Source of the DNA: DASZKW01 sp035552775
Lineage (GTDB): Bacteria; Actinomycetota; Acidimicrobiia; Acidimicrobiales; Palsa-688
DNA: 64,000 bases
Reading direction: 5' to 3'
Assembly (NCBI GenBank): GCA_035552775.1
Contig: DASZKW010000097.1
Coordinates: 1-64,000 of the forward strand
The notes under the pieces were generated by a model. It searched no databases and was not told the DNA's origin. It saw only the letters and a list, made by a program, of their open reading frames with translations. Made by a program: the position numbers and the translations under genes. Position 1 is the first letter of the stretch. Each line of letters starts with the position of its first letter. This document shows, piece by piece, positions 42,525 to 50,794 of this stretch.

Positions 42525-43302
42525 CGGAGGGCACCTCTTCGCCCAGGTAGGCCGTCGTCACCTCGGGATTGGTGCGAATGGCGTCCGGTGCGCCCGACGC
42601 GATCACCCGACCGAAGTTGAGGACCACCAGGTCGTCACAGACCGACATGACGAGGTCCATGTGGTGCTCTACAAGCAGCACCGCCATGTCGCTGCGCAGC
42701 TCGGCGAGCAGGCGTCGCAGGGCGTCCACCTCGGACCCCGACAGTCCGCTGGCGGGCTCGTCGAGCAGGAGCAGTGATGGCTTCCCCATCAGGGCACGCG
42801 CCAGACCCACCCGCTTTTGGATGGAGTAGGCCAGCACCCCCGGGGAGCGCTCGGCGTGCTCGGCAATGCGGAGGCGGTCGAGTACGGCCATCGCCCGTGC
42901 CCGCAGTTGGCGTTCGCCCCGGGGGGATCGTCCCAGACCCACCAGCGCCGACACCAGGCCCACCGCCGGCGAGGCTGTGCCCCCCGCCATGACGTTCTCG
43001 ACCACCGTAAGTCCCCGCCACAGCCCCACGTCCTGGAGGGTCCGGGCGATCCCCAGCTCGGCCAGGTCGTGAGGGCGGTGGCCGCCCAAGCGGCGCCCGC
43101 GGTAGGAGATGCGACCAGAGTCACTGGCTACGAAGCCGCACACGACGTTGAACAGCGTGGTCTTGCCCGCCCCGTTGGGACCGATGACACCGACTATCCG
43201 GTTGGGTGCCACCGTCAGCGACACCGCATCGAGGGCGACGATGCCGCCGAAGCTGACCTTCACCTGCTCGACGGTGAGATCGCCGGCATCCACAGGTCTC
43301 AC
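42517..43302 (-). CDS. livG: Branched-chain amino acid ABC transporter ATPase LivG
   Basis: A 261-aa ABC ATPase and first gene of the operon. Walker A is GPNGAGKTTLFNVV, the signature is the variant YSIQKRVGLARALM found in many LivG proteins instead of LSGGQ, and Walker B is LLLLDEPASGLSG, with switch VEHHMDLVM. GTG starts exist at 43302 and 43293 and no strong ribosome binding site helps to decide. The operon order livG-F-H-M-J puts the binding protein last, which is the reverse of the E. coli order. Confidence 0.92.
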   Translation of the reverse strand: MRPVDAGDLTVEQVKVSFGGIVALDAVSLTVAPNRIVGVIGPNGAGKTTLFNVVCGFVASDSGRISYRGRRLGGHRPHDLAELGIARTLQDVGLWRGLTVVENVMAGGTASPAVGLVSALVGLGRSPRGERQLRARAMAVLDRLRIAEHAERSPGVLAYSIQKRVGLARALMGKPSLLLLDEPASGLSGSEVDALRRLLAELRSDMAVLLVEHHMDLVMSVCDDLVVLNFGRVIASGAPDAIRTNPEVTTAYLGEEVPSGA

Positions 43303-43370
43303 GATTCTCGGGACACTAGCGCCGCGTCATGGCGCCGCCACTGTCGCCGGGATCGTGGCTCGACGCCAGA

Positions 43371-44288
43371 TCAGGCGTGATGGACCCAGGCTGCCAGGTC
43401 GGGGGCGACCAGCTCGGCCACCCGGGCGTGGTAGCGCGCCAGGTCGGCGTCGTCCACCAGCACAGCCCGCCACTGCCCGACGGTGCCGCTGGCGAAGAAG
43501 CGGCGGTTGTCCTTGAAGACGTGGCGGCTGGCGTTGGGGACGAGTTCGTCGGCCCGGGCCCGCATGCGCTCGAATGTGGCGGCCTCGACAAGCGCCGGCC
43601 ATTTGGCATCGGGGATGCTGATGGACAGGCGGTCGGCCAGCCGTCGCATCTGGGCTGCCAGGTCGTCCTTCAGGTCGGCGTAGTGGAGGAGCACGACATT
43701 GGGACGGTATCTGGCCTCCCAAAAGCTCTGCAGGTGGTGCAGGGTGGAGACCAGGCTGGAGTCGGTTTCGGTCGGCGGGGTGGGATCGTCGACCCAGCGC
43801 CAGAACCGCTTGCGCACGTTGTCCGCCCACATGGGGGGCAGCCCGGCGGACGGGGCGTCGGCGACGTGGCCGGCGCCGGTGGCCGACCGGCGGGCCCGGG
43901 CGAAGGCGACCATGTCGGTGTTGGCCAGGTGGTTGTCCCACGACACGGCGACGTCACGCGGATCGCGCCCCACGCACAGGTAGCTTGTCTCCTCTTTGAA
44001 GGCAAGGCCGTCCAGCGGTGTGTGGGTCTTGATGAAGCGGCGGTGATGTTGACCCTCCAGGGTGGCCAGCGCCTCCTGCCGATCGACGGCGAGGGCGTCC
44101 AGCCGGGGCGATACCTGGTCAAGGGGGCGGTCCAATGCCGGCGTCTGGAAGATCAGCAAGGCGCAGATCATCTGCACCCAGGTGGTGCCGCACTTGGGAG
44201 GCGGGCTGATCACGATGTCGCCCGGGCGCCACGGGAATCCGTCCCATCGGGCGCTGTCGTGCACGTCAGTCCGGTACCGCGGTTCCAT
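43371..44288 (-). CDS. Sulfotransferase family protein
   Basis: A 305-aa PAPS-dependent sulfotransferase of the cytosolic type. The 5'-phosphosulfate loop is PPPKCGTTWVQ near the N terminus, the 3'-phosphate site is VGRDPRDVAVSWDNH, and the C-terminal PAPS motif region includes FFASGTVGQWRAVL. It moves sulfate from PAPS to a hydroxyl or amine of a small molecule or glycan; acceptor unknown. GAGG sits 6 nt before ATG 44288, so this start is favoured over ATG 44294, which directly abuts it. A strong hairpin lies just upstream. It is not closely linked to the liv operon. Confidence 0.9.
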   Translation of the reverse strand: MEPRYRTDVHDSARWDGFPWRPGDIVISPPPKCGTTWVQMICALLIFQTPALDRPLDQVSPRLDALAVDRQEALATLEGQHHRRFIKTHTPLDGLAFKEETSYLCVGRDPRDVAVSWDNHLANTDMVAFARARRSATGAGHVADAPSAGLPPMWADNVRKRFWRWVDDPTPPTETDSSLVSTLHHLQSFWEARYRPNVVLLHYADLKDDLAAQMRRLADRLSISIPDAKWPALVEAATFERMRARADELVPNASRHVFKDNRRFFASGTVGQWRAVLVDDADLARYHARVAELVAPDLAAWVHHA

Positions 44289-44304
44289 GGGCATCCTCAG
44301 CCGG

Positions 44305-44344
44305 CGACCCCGACCTGCCGGGATTCGCCGGCAGATCGGGGTCG
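44305..44344. terminator. Strong hairpin between the beta-helix gene and the sulfotransferase gene
   Basis: CGACCCCGACCTGCCGG (44305-44321) pairs with CCGGCAGATCGGGGTCG (44328-44344) with one mismatch over a GATTCG loop, about 16 base pairs. Neither strand has a T-run. It lies after the stop of the leftward beta-helix gene and ends 10 bp before the region holding the sulfotransferase ribosome binding site. It may be a terminator or a leader structure for the sulfotransferase. Confidence 0.6.
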
Positions 44345-44456
44345 TTGGGGTCAGTGCCTATTCTGACATCTCCTATTGGGCAGGAGCACAATAGGGGCTG
44401 TCACGGGTAACGAGGCGGGCTACAGCCCACCACCTCGCCCGGTGCGGCCAGACCGG

Positions 44457-45923
44457 TTAGCCGGCCACGCAGGGCTGGTTTACGGTACCGAACTCGTTGT
44501 GGACCCACTGGTTGTGGTCACAGCCGGGATTCTGGTCCTCGGCGTCGAAGTAATGGTTGCCCATCGCTTGGTTGTGGGCCAGGGTGTTGTTCGAGGCGCC
44601 CGACCCCGGGATGTAGACGGGATTCCCGTTGGCGTCGACCACGGGGCCGTTGGCGTCGTACATCTGGGCCATCTCGACGCCGATGCCGTCGCTGTCGTTG
44701 CCGATGAGGGTGTTGTGGCTGACGTTGTTGTTGTTCGCGCCTGCCGACATCTCGATGCCGTCGCCCTGGCTGGTGTTCACGCCGAGGCTCAGGCCGTTGA
44801 ACGACGAGGTGTTGTGGACGACCGTGTCGTTGACCGCAGCGCACTGGGCGGCGGCGTTGTTGGCCAAGTCATTGCACGAACTGCTGTAAAGGATGATTCC
44901 ACCGTCTTTATTGTGATCGGTGGTATTGCCCTCCACGGTGTCGAAGCTGCCCTCGACGGCCTTGGAGAGGCCCATGCCGAACAGGTTGATCCCGAAGCCG
45001 GTCGTACGACCGTAGCCGTTGTGGTCGGCGACGTTGTTCTGGATCAGGGTGCCGACGTTGCCCACATCGCCCGAGCACGTGGTCTGCGCCTTCGCGACGA
45101 GGAAGGCGTCGTGGCACGACGGGTTCACCATGATGCCGTTGTTGCCGGAGTCGGTGACGTAGTTGCCCCGGACCACGCTGTTGGTCATATTGGGACCGTT
45201 GACGTCGATGCCCTCGTCATTCGATCCGGGGATCTGCTGCCCGCGGACGAACGTGACGCCTGGGGTCGCCGCCGGCTTGCAGGTGGCGTTGGAGCACACG
45301 GCGACGTTGTTGTTGGTGACCACGTTGTCGGTGATGTCGTTGCCTGTCCCCGACATGGCCGGGTTGACCACGCCGTTGACAGCGTTATAGGGCCCGGTTA
45401 GCAGGGAAATACCCGAGTACTCGCCGTTGTGGGTGACGGTGTTGTGGCTGACCCTGTTGTAGCTCGAGTTCCAGACGCTGATCCCGTCGCCGTTCTCCGC
45501 CGGCGAGTGGATGGCGGTGATGTTGTCGTGGACGTTCATCAGCGTGACGGCGTTGCCCGAGCCGTTGTCGATGCGCACGCCGGCCGCGAAGCCGGAGACC
45601 TCGCCGTTCATGACGCGCGAGTTGGTGACGCTGTCGAAATGGATGCCGACCTTGTCGGTCCCGTCCACGGGGCCGGTCCCATAACTGTTCAGTGCCCCGA
45701 AAACATGGTGGCCGTTGAGGTTGAGTGTGATGTTGCTGGCGCCGATGGTGATGCCGGTGCCGGCGCACGGCCCCACGTCGGCACGCAACAGCGTGTTCTG
45801 GGTGACTGTCGACCCGCAGGCCAGGGTCTGAGGAGTGGCCGACGCCGGGCTAGCCAACGCGACGCTCCCCGCGATCATGGCCAAGGCGGGTAAGACCGTC
45901 ACAGCACGCGGAATTTTATACAT
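44457..45923 (-). CDS. Secreted right-handed parallel beta-helix protein
   Basis: A 488-aa protein with a Sec signal peptide (about 1-29: MYKIPRAVTVLPALAMIAG, cleavage near ASA-TP). The rest is built of repeated NosD/pectate-lyase-like turns rich in Asn, such as NITLNLNGHH, NRVSHNTVTHN, NDITDNVVTNNN, NNNVSHNTLIGNDSDGIGVE and NNTLAHNQAMGNH. Such proteins bind or act on polysaccharides at the cell surface; no catalytic residues can be identified. Paired Cys residues suggest disulfides, consistent with export. AAAGGAAGG precedes the ATG. The upstream leader is unusually long and structured. Confidence 0.88.
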   Translation of the reverse strand: MYKIPRAVTVLPALAMIAGSVALASPASATPQTLACGSTVTQNTLLRADVGPCAGTGITIGASNITLNLNGHHVFGALNSYGTGPVDGTDKVGIHFDSVTNSRVMNGEVSGFAAGVRIDNGSGNAVTLMNVHDNITAIHSPAENGDGISVWNSSYNRVSHNTVTHNGEYSGISLLTGPYNAVNGVVNPAMSGTGNDITDNVVTNNNVAVCSNATCKPAATPGVTFVRGQQIPGSNDEGIDVNGPNMTNSVVRGNYVTDSGNNGIMVNPSCHDAFLVAKAQTTCSGDVGNVGTLIQNNVADHNGYGRTTGFGINLFGMGLSKAVEGSFDTVEGNTTDHNKDGGIILYSSSCNDLANNAAAQCAAVNDTVVHNTSSFNGLSLGVNTSQGDGIEMSAGANNNNVSHNTLIGNDSDGIGVEMAQMYDANGPVVDANGNPVYIPGSGASNNTLAHNQAMGNHYFDAEDQNPGCDHNQWVHNEFGTVNQPCVAG

Positions 45924-46410
45924 ACTACCTTCCTTTGACTTTGAGTGTATTTCATTTGCCTGCTCGGACGGCGTCCTGCGAGGACACGAGGGGAGCCTTA
46001 TCGCTCCGCCGCCTCATTGATTCCGCACCATCCGGTGCCCGAAGTTGCCCCTCCTAGAGCCGCACCGCTGAAGCGCTCACTCCCCCCTGCACAGCCCCTT
46101 GTGTGCTGTTGTCTCTCTTCATATCACGGATTTCGAGACCAAGGCAAGCGCGAAGATCAATTTGCTAGACGCCGTCCCAGTGCGATCTGGCCAAGAGTCC
46201 GATCTGTAAAGGATCGGTATATGTATAGTCTCAATACCACCGTAGTCGTACTACCACCGAGCGCATTCGCGAGTGGCGTCCCGCCTTGGCAGCCCAGCGC
46301 CTGGAGTCTTCACGGTCGAGGATGGGGGCAACGACGAGCCGGTCAATCCAGGCGGAAGGGGACCGTGGCGATAGCCGCGTCGGTTCGCCTGCGGAGGACG
46401 TTAGGGGAAC
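45924..46410. other. Long intergenic region with structured leader of the beta-helix gene
   Basis: These 487 bp have no convincing gene and include AT-richer patches near 46120-46255. Three short hairpins lie close together in the leader of the leftward gene: GTCCT/AGGAC (45973-45985), GGAGC/GCTCC (45992-46007) and GCACC/GGTGC (46025-46038). Further out are the palindrome GTAGT-CGT-ACTAC (46242-46254) and an AT-rich stretch GGTATATGTATAG (46216-46228) that may hold the promoter. No known riboswitch consensus was recognised. Confidence 0.6.
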
Positions 46411-47541
46411 TCACTCCTGCTTGAGGGAGATCCACAGGCCTGGCTTGATTAGCGCCGCGAGATACATCGGCCACAACGTCGCTGCACGACACCAGAAGCT
46501 GACTACTTGCCGGTCCGCAGCTTCGAAGGACCGCTCTGGACTGAAGTGCCGATGGGAGTTCAGGCGCAAAACGTGACGCCCAGGCTCGACCGGTAACTCG
46601 ACTGTCTTCTGGGCGGCAATCGACCCCACGACGTTACCGTCGATCTCGATCTGCCATTCCCGGCTGCGATCGATGAGTCCTCCCCATTTTCGTGACAAAG
46701 AAAGTGTCGCTGTGGCCATAGGAGTGCGTTCTCCGTTGGACACCGGATGGCGGGGAGCCGAGATCGTCCGCCGTTGCGATCCCCGGGGCGTTCGCGATCT
46801 GGCGGCCTTGGCGCCAGTCACGAGGCGCTCCCGATCGAACATCGAAGACACTACTCGCAGTGCCACCACGTCGATCGCCACCAGCCCGAGCGCGAACTCG
46901 AGCGCGACCGTGAAGGTCGGATTGATCACACCGACCACCAACAGCAGTACCACGCCGAGAACCGGAAAACTCGCGAGTGTGCCCAACTGCTGGGCGACGC
47001 GGACTTCGCTCGATCTGACAGACACTGCCATTCCGACCACGACGGCCCACCCGGCCACGAGCGGGGCAAGAAGAAACAGAGCGAGGAGTACCGGACCGTC
47101 GTGGAACACCGCTGAGGCGACACCGGGGTGCGCGAACAGTCGAACGGCGGCGAGGAAGAGCCCGAACACCGCGTAGGAGACCAGCACCGCGGGGATCATG
47201 ACCGCGAACGCCTTGCCCAAGATGAGCTCCTGCCTGCGGATTGGCGTGGTGAGCAACGGCTCGAGGGTGCCCTGCTCGCGCTCGCCGGCAACAGTGTACG
47301 CGGCGAGGGTGCTCGGCATGATGACCGGGATCAGCAGGAGGTAGAGGAGGGGCAGAGTGAGGCCCTTGTCCAAGGCGGCCCCCGATTTGGATGCCTTGGT
47401 GAGGAAGATTGTAACGCTGGGCTCGATGAGAAATACCAATGGCAGGACGAACATGGTGACGACGATGGACCGTTTGCGCCGGTAGTCCCGCAGCTCCTTG
47501 CGGGCCACGGACCGGATGCGCCCGGCATCGAAGCCCGTCAT
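46411..47541 (-). CDS. ABC-2 type permease (NatB-like) with fused C-terminal PEGA-like domain
   Basis: A 376-aa protein. Residues 1-265 are an ABC-2 permease: a basic start (RIRSVARKELRDYRRKRS), six helices and the conserved AGEREQGTLEPLLTTPIRRQELILGKA between helices 2 and 3. After a basic linker comes a soluble module of about 100 residues, beginning at MATATLSLSRKW, with DGNVVGSIAAQKTVELPVEPGRHVLRL; this looks like the small PEGA-type beta domains seen as separate proteins in actinobacteria. An internal ATG at its start is preceded by GGAG, so it could also be made alone. The partner ATPase overlaps by 4 bp. Similar NatAB pairs export ions or peptides. Confidence 0.85.
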   Translation of the reverse strand: MTGFDAGRIRSVARKELRDYRRKRSIVVTMFVLPLVFLIEPSVTIFLTKASKSGAALDKGLTLPLLYLLLIPVIMPSTLAAYTVAGEREQGTLEPLLTTPIRRQELILGKAFAVMIPAVLVSYAVFGLFLAAVRLFAHPGVASAVFHDGPVLLALFLLAPLVAGWAVVVGMAVSVRSSEVRVAQQLGTLASFPVLGVVLLLVVGVINPTFTVALEFALGLVAIDVVALRVVSSMFDRERLVTGAKAARSRTPRGSQRRTISAPRHPVSNGERTPMATATLSLSRKWGGLIDRSREWQIEIDGNVVGSIAAQKTVELPVEPGRHVLRLNSHRHFSPERSFEAADRQVVSFWCRAATLWPMYLAALIKPGLWISLKQE

Positions 47542-48482
47542 CGTTGACGGGCCTCGACGTCCTCGTCGATCAGCTCGAGGTACACGTCTTCGAGGGAATG
47601 CTTTGCCTCGCTGATGGAGAGGACATCCGCTCCGGCGCCCACCAGGCACCGGGTCACCTCGGGTGCAGCAATTCTCGGATCGGACACGGAGACCACATAG
47701 GAGCCCGGACCTTCGAAGCGCCAGTCCTCGACGGCCCCGATGGGGGCAAAGACGTGGTCGGGTTCGCTAAGGGGCGTGAGGGTCGTGACGATGAGCTCAC
47801 TTTTGAAAAGCTGTGCTCGCAGCTCCGCCGGCCGACCGACGCTCCGCAGCGTCGTGTTCATGATGGCCACCCGGTCGCAGAGCTTTTCCGCCTCCTCGAG
47901 CCGGTGCGTGGTGAGAAAGATCGTCACTCCCTTCTGCCTGAGCCCGCTGATGAGATCGTGCACCTCGCGTGCAGCCACCGGGTCGAGGCCCGACGTCGGC
48001 TCGTCGAGGAACATGATCTCCGGGTCGCTCAGCAACGTTCGTGCCAGCCCCACCCGCTGGCGAAGCCCCTTGGAGAGACCGCCACAGAGATCTCCCGCTC
48101 GATCGCCAAGGTTGACGGCCTCGAGGGCGTCTTGGATCCGCGGTCCAGGGTCGCGCAATCCGTACAGACCGGCGAAGTACTCCAAGTTCTCGGTCACGGT
48201 CAGTCGCAGATAGAGCCCCGGTGCCTCGGGCATGATCGCAATATGCTGGCGGATCTCCACCCCGTTCTCGGGGCTTAGCGGGATCCCCGCCACGGTGGCC
48301 GAGCCCGAAGTCGGGGCGACCAACGTGCCCAGAGTGCGCACCGTGGTGGTCTTGCCAGCGCCATTGGGGCCCAGGAAGCCGAAGACCTCCCCGTAGGCGA
48401 CTTCGAAGGACACCTCGGAGAACGCGGTCCGCGCGCCGAAGCGCTTGGTCAGACCATCGACCGACAGCGCACGAGTCTGCAC
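47538..48482 (-). CDS. ABC transporter ATPase (NatA-like)
   Basis: A 314-aa ATPase with Walker A GPNGAGKTTTVRTLG, Q loop IAIMPEAPGLYLRLTVTENL, a variant signature GLSKGLRQRVGLARTLL, Walker B IMFLDEPTSGLDPVAA and the switch TTHRLEE. About 90 C-terminal residues form the usual DUF4162-like accessory part. The start is uncertain: GTG 48482 gives the family-like opening VQTRALSVDGLTKRFG but lacks a ribosome binding site. The stop overlaps the ATG of the permease. It is divergent from the histidine kinase gene by about 125 bp. Confidence 0.9.
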   Translation of the reverse strand: MQTRALSVDGLTKRFGARTAFSEVSFEVAYGEVFGFLGPNGAGKTTTVRTLGTLVAPTSGSATVAGIPLSPENGVEIRQHIAIMPEAPGLYLRLTVTENLEYFAGLYGLRDPGPRIQDALEAVNLGDRAGDLCGGLSKGLRQRVGLARTLLSDPEIMFLDEPTSGLDPVAAREVHDLISGLRQKGVTIFLTTHRLEEAEKLCDRVAIMNTTLRSVGRPAELRAQLFKSELIVTTLTPLSEPDHVFAPIGAVEDWRFEGPGSYVVSVSDPRIAAPEVTRCLVGAGADVLSISEAKHSLEDVYLELIDEDVEARQR

Positions 48483-48607
48483 GCCATAATCATGGCACGA
48501 CCGCAACCACCCGGCTCTCGGCACGCTGCCCTGGGGATAGCCCCACGTCCAAGACGCCGACTAGCCCTATTCCGGTCTCCGTCTTCGGCGTCTACCTTTC
48601 CGGCTGG

Positions 48608-49960
48608 ATGCGCGACCCCCGGTTAAACCAGGCCCGCCTCGTGGCCGGCACCGTCCTCAGAGAGCCGTTCCACAGGCGTGCCTGGTCGGAGCTCGTCTTC
48701 TTCCTGATCAGCGGTGTGGTGGCATGGATCGGGATCGTGTTCGTGGCCGCCACCCTGGCATCCGGGGCGGTGTTGGCCGTCACCTTCGTCGGGGTGGTGA
48801 TCATCGCGGCCTGCCTGCGCGGTGTCCGGGGGATCGGCGGCTGGCATCGCGCTCTCGCCCGGCACTTCTTGGACGAGCGCATCGCCGACCCCGAACCGTT
48901 CCGGGCCCGATCCGGCATGTTCGGCTGGCTGCAGGCCGCGCTTCGCGACCGGACTGCCTGGCGTGCGCTGGCCTACACGACGGTGAAGATCCCGCTGCTG
49001 GTCTTTAGTGTCTGGTTCGGGCTCAGCATCTGGGCCGACGCGTTCGCGTCAGTCACGTATCCGGTCCTTCATAGAGGCGTCGTCGGTCCCGCCGGGTTCG
49101 GCGTCGTCGGTCCCGCCGGGTTCGGCGTCGTGCGCCACGTGGTCGGGCCCGACCTGACCGGGCCAGGACCGTCCGGGGCCCTCCACGGCCTGCTGTTGTT
49201 CGTTACCGGGGTGGCCCTCTTCTTCTTCGCCCCCTGGGCCCTGAGGCTGGTCGTATATCTCGACCGTCGGCTCATGCGGCTCCTCCTTGGACCCGACGCC
49301 ATGACCGCCCGGGTCCGCACCCTCGAACAAACCCGGGCCCAGACCGTCGACGCCTCCGCCGCCACCCTGCGGCGGATCGAGCGTGACCTTCACGACGGCA
49401 CCCAAGCCCAACTGGTCGCGCTGGCCATGCGGCTCGGCCGAGCGAAGGAGAAGCTGGCTGCCGGCCAGGAATTGGACCTGGATCAGGTGCGCCGCCTGGT
49501 CGACGAAGCCCACCGCGGCGCCAAGGAGGCCATCGTCGAGCTGCGAGACCTGGCTCGCGGCATCCACCCGCCCGTTCTTGACACCGGTCTCGAAGGAGCC
49601 CTGGCTACCCTGGCGGCACGCAGCGCGGTGCCGAGTGAGCTCACCGTTTCCATCCAGTCCCGGCCGACCCCCGCCATGGAGGCGATCGCCTACTTCTGCG
49701 TGGCCGAGCTTCTCGCCAACGCCGCCCAGCACGCCCAAGCGTCACGGGCCACGATCAGCTGCACCGAGCACGGGCCCTGGCTGCGGATCGTCGTTCGCGA
49801 CGACGGCCGGGGCGGGGCGGTGGTGACCCGGGTCGGGTCCACCTCGAGCGGGCTCGCCGGGCTCACCGACCGGGTGGAGGCGGTGGACGGACACCTGGGC
49901 ATCGCCAGCCCGCCCGGCGGCCCGACGGTGGTCAGTGTTGACCTGCCCTGCCACCCCTGA
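48608..49960 (+). CDS. NarL-family sensor histidine kinase
   Basis: A 450-aa membrane kinase. About four hydrophobic helices lie in residues 28-75, 120-150 and 195-220, in a putative-sensor arrangement. The phospho-acceptor motif of the HisKA_3 family is RIERDLHDGTQAQLVALAMRLG, followed by the X region ARGIHPPVL and an ATPase domain with N box VAELLANAAQHAQAS and G boxes VRDDGRGGA and SGLAGLTDRVEAVDG. Between helices is a doubled VVGPAGFG repeat from a 24-bp tandem duplication. It phosphorylates the response regulator whose ATG overlaps its stop (ATGA). Flanking ABC systems suggest antibiotic or peptide stress sensing. Confidence 0.9.
   Translation: MRDPRLNQARLVAGTVLREPFHRRAWSELVFFLISGVVAWIGIVFVAATLASGAVLAVTFVGVVIIAACLRGVRGIGGWHRALARHFLDERIADPEPFRARSGMFGWLQAALRDRTAWRALAYTTVKIPLLVFSVWFGLSIWADAFASVTYPVLHRGVVGPAGFGVVGPAGFGVVRHVVGPDLTGPGPSGALHGLLLFVTGVALFFFAPWALRLVVYLDRRLMRLLLGPDAMTARVRTLEQTRAQTVDASAATLRRIERDLHDGTQAQLVALAMRLGRAKEKLAAGQELDLDQVRRLVDEAHRGAKEAIVELRDLARGIHPPVLDTGLEGALATLAARSAVPSELTVSIQSRPTPAMEAIAYFCVAELLANAAQHAQASRATISCTEHGPWLRIVVRDDGRGGAVVTRVGSTSSGLAGLTDRVEAVDGHLGIASPPGGPTVVSVDLPCHP
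49076..49123 (+). repeat. 24-bp tandem repeat in the histidine kinase gene
   Basis: Two perfect 24-bp copies (49076-49099 and 49100-49123) encode VVGPAGFG twice in the extracytoplasmic or loop part of the sensor. Frame is kept. Confidence 0.92.
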
Positions 49961-50616
49961 TGACCGATGCCATCCGGGTCGTCATAGCCGAGGACTCTGC
50001 CATCCTGCGCGACGGTCTCGTGCAGCTCCTGGCCGACCGCGGATTCGAGATCACCGGGGCGGTAAGCGACCCGTCCGCCCTCACCGAGTCCATCGCCGCC
50101 GACTGCCCCGACGTGGCGGTGGTCGACATCCGCATGCCCCCCACATTCACTGACGAGGGGTTGCGCGCCGCCATCCAGCTTCGCCGATCCCACGCGGAGC
50201 TGGCGATCCTCCTCTTCTCCCAGTACGTCGAGACCCGCTACGCGGCCGAGCTGCTGGCCGACGGCGCCGCCGGCATCGGCTATCTGCTGAAAGACCGGGT
50301 AGCCGACGTGGCCGACTTTGTCGAAGCCCTCGTCCGGGTGGCATCGGGAGGAACCGCCCTCGATCCCGAAGTGGTCACGCAGATGCTGGGCGCATCCCGA
50401 CGGACCGGTTCGCTTTCCGGGCTCAGCCCCAGGGAACGCCAGGTGCTGGCATTGATGGCAGAGGGCCGCACCAACGCCGCCATCGCCACCGCACTGGTCG
50501 TATCAGAGGGGGCGGTCGAAAAGCACGTCGCCAATATTTTCTCCAAACTCGGCCTCCCTGCGTCCCCGACCGATCACCGACGAGTTCTCGCCGTGCTGCG
50601 CTACCTCGAGGGCTGA
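49960..50616 (+). CDS. NarL/FixJ-family response regulator
   Basis: A 218-aa regulator. The receiver domain has the acidic pair in VVIAEDSAILRD, the phospho-acceptor Asp in VAVVDIRMPP and Lys in YLLKDRV. The LuxR-type HTH is SPRERQVLALMAEGRTNAAIATALVVSEGAVEKHVANIFSKLGL. It overlaps the kinase gene by 4 bp. It likely controls the downstream ABC genes (50795-52935) and perhaps the divergent ones, judged only from position. Confidence 0.94.
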   Translation: MTDAIRVVIAEDSAILRDGLVQLLADRGFEITGAVSDPSALTESIAADCPDVAVVDIRMPPTFTDEGLRAAIQLRRSHAELAILLFSQYVETRYAAELLADGAAGIGYLLKDRVADVADFVEALVRVASGGTALDPEVVTQMLGASRRTGSLSGLSPRERQVLALMAEGRTNAAIATALVVSEGAVEKHVANIFSKLGLPASPTDHRRVLAVLRYLEG

Positions 50617-50794
50617 CAGGGGCGAGGGATGGGGCTAACCCCATGACCAGAGACCCGCTAGCCGGCTTCCCACCCCGTCGAGTCGGGGCCACAATGACAG
50701 CAGGACCTGGTCGGGCAGGATGCACTTCGCCCCCGACCGTAGAGACCGGAAGAGGGCAGATGCCACGCTCATGCAGACATCGACGAGGGCAATG

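Noticed and set aside
42517..43302. LivG ABC signature YSIQKR as a defect
   Set aside because: Many LivG proteins have a similar QKR or QQR variant, so this is normal for the family.
45924..46160. Known c-di-AMP or c-di-GMP riboswitch upstream of the beta-helix gene
   Set aside because: Some short GC-rich words resemble parts of these elements, but the order and the conserved cores were not found.
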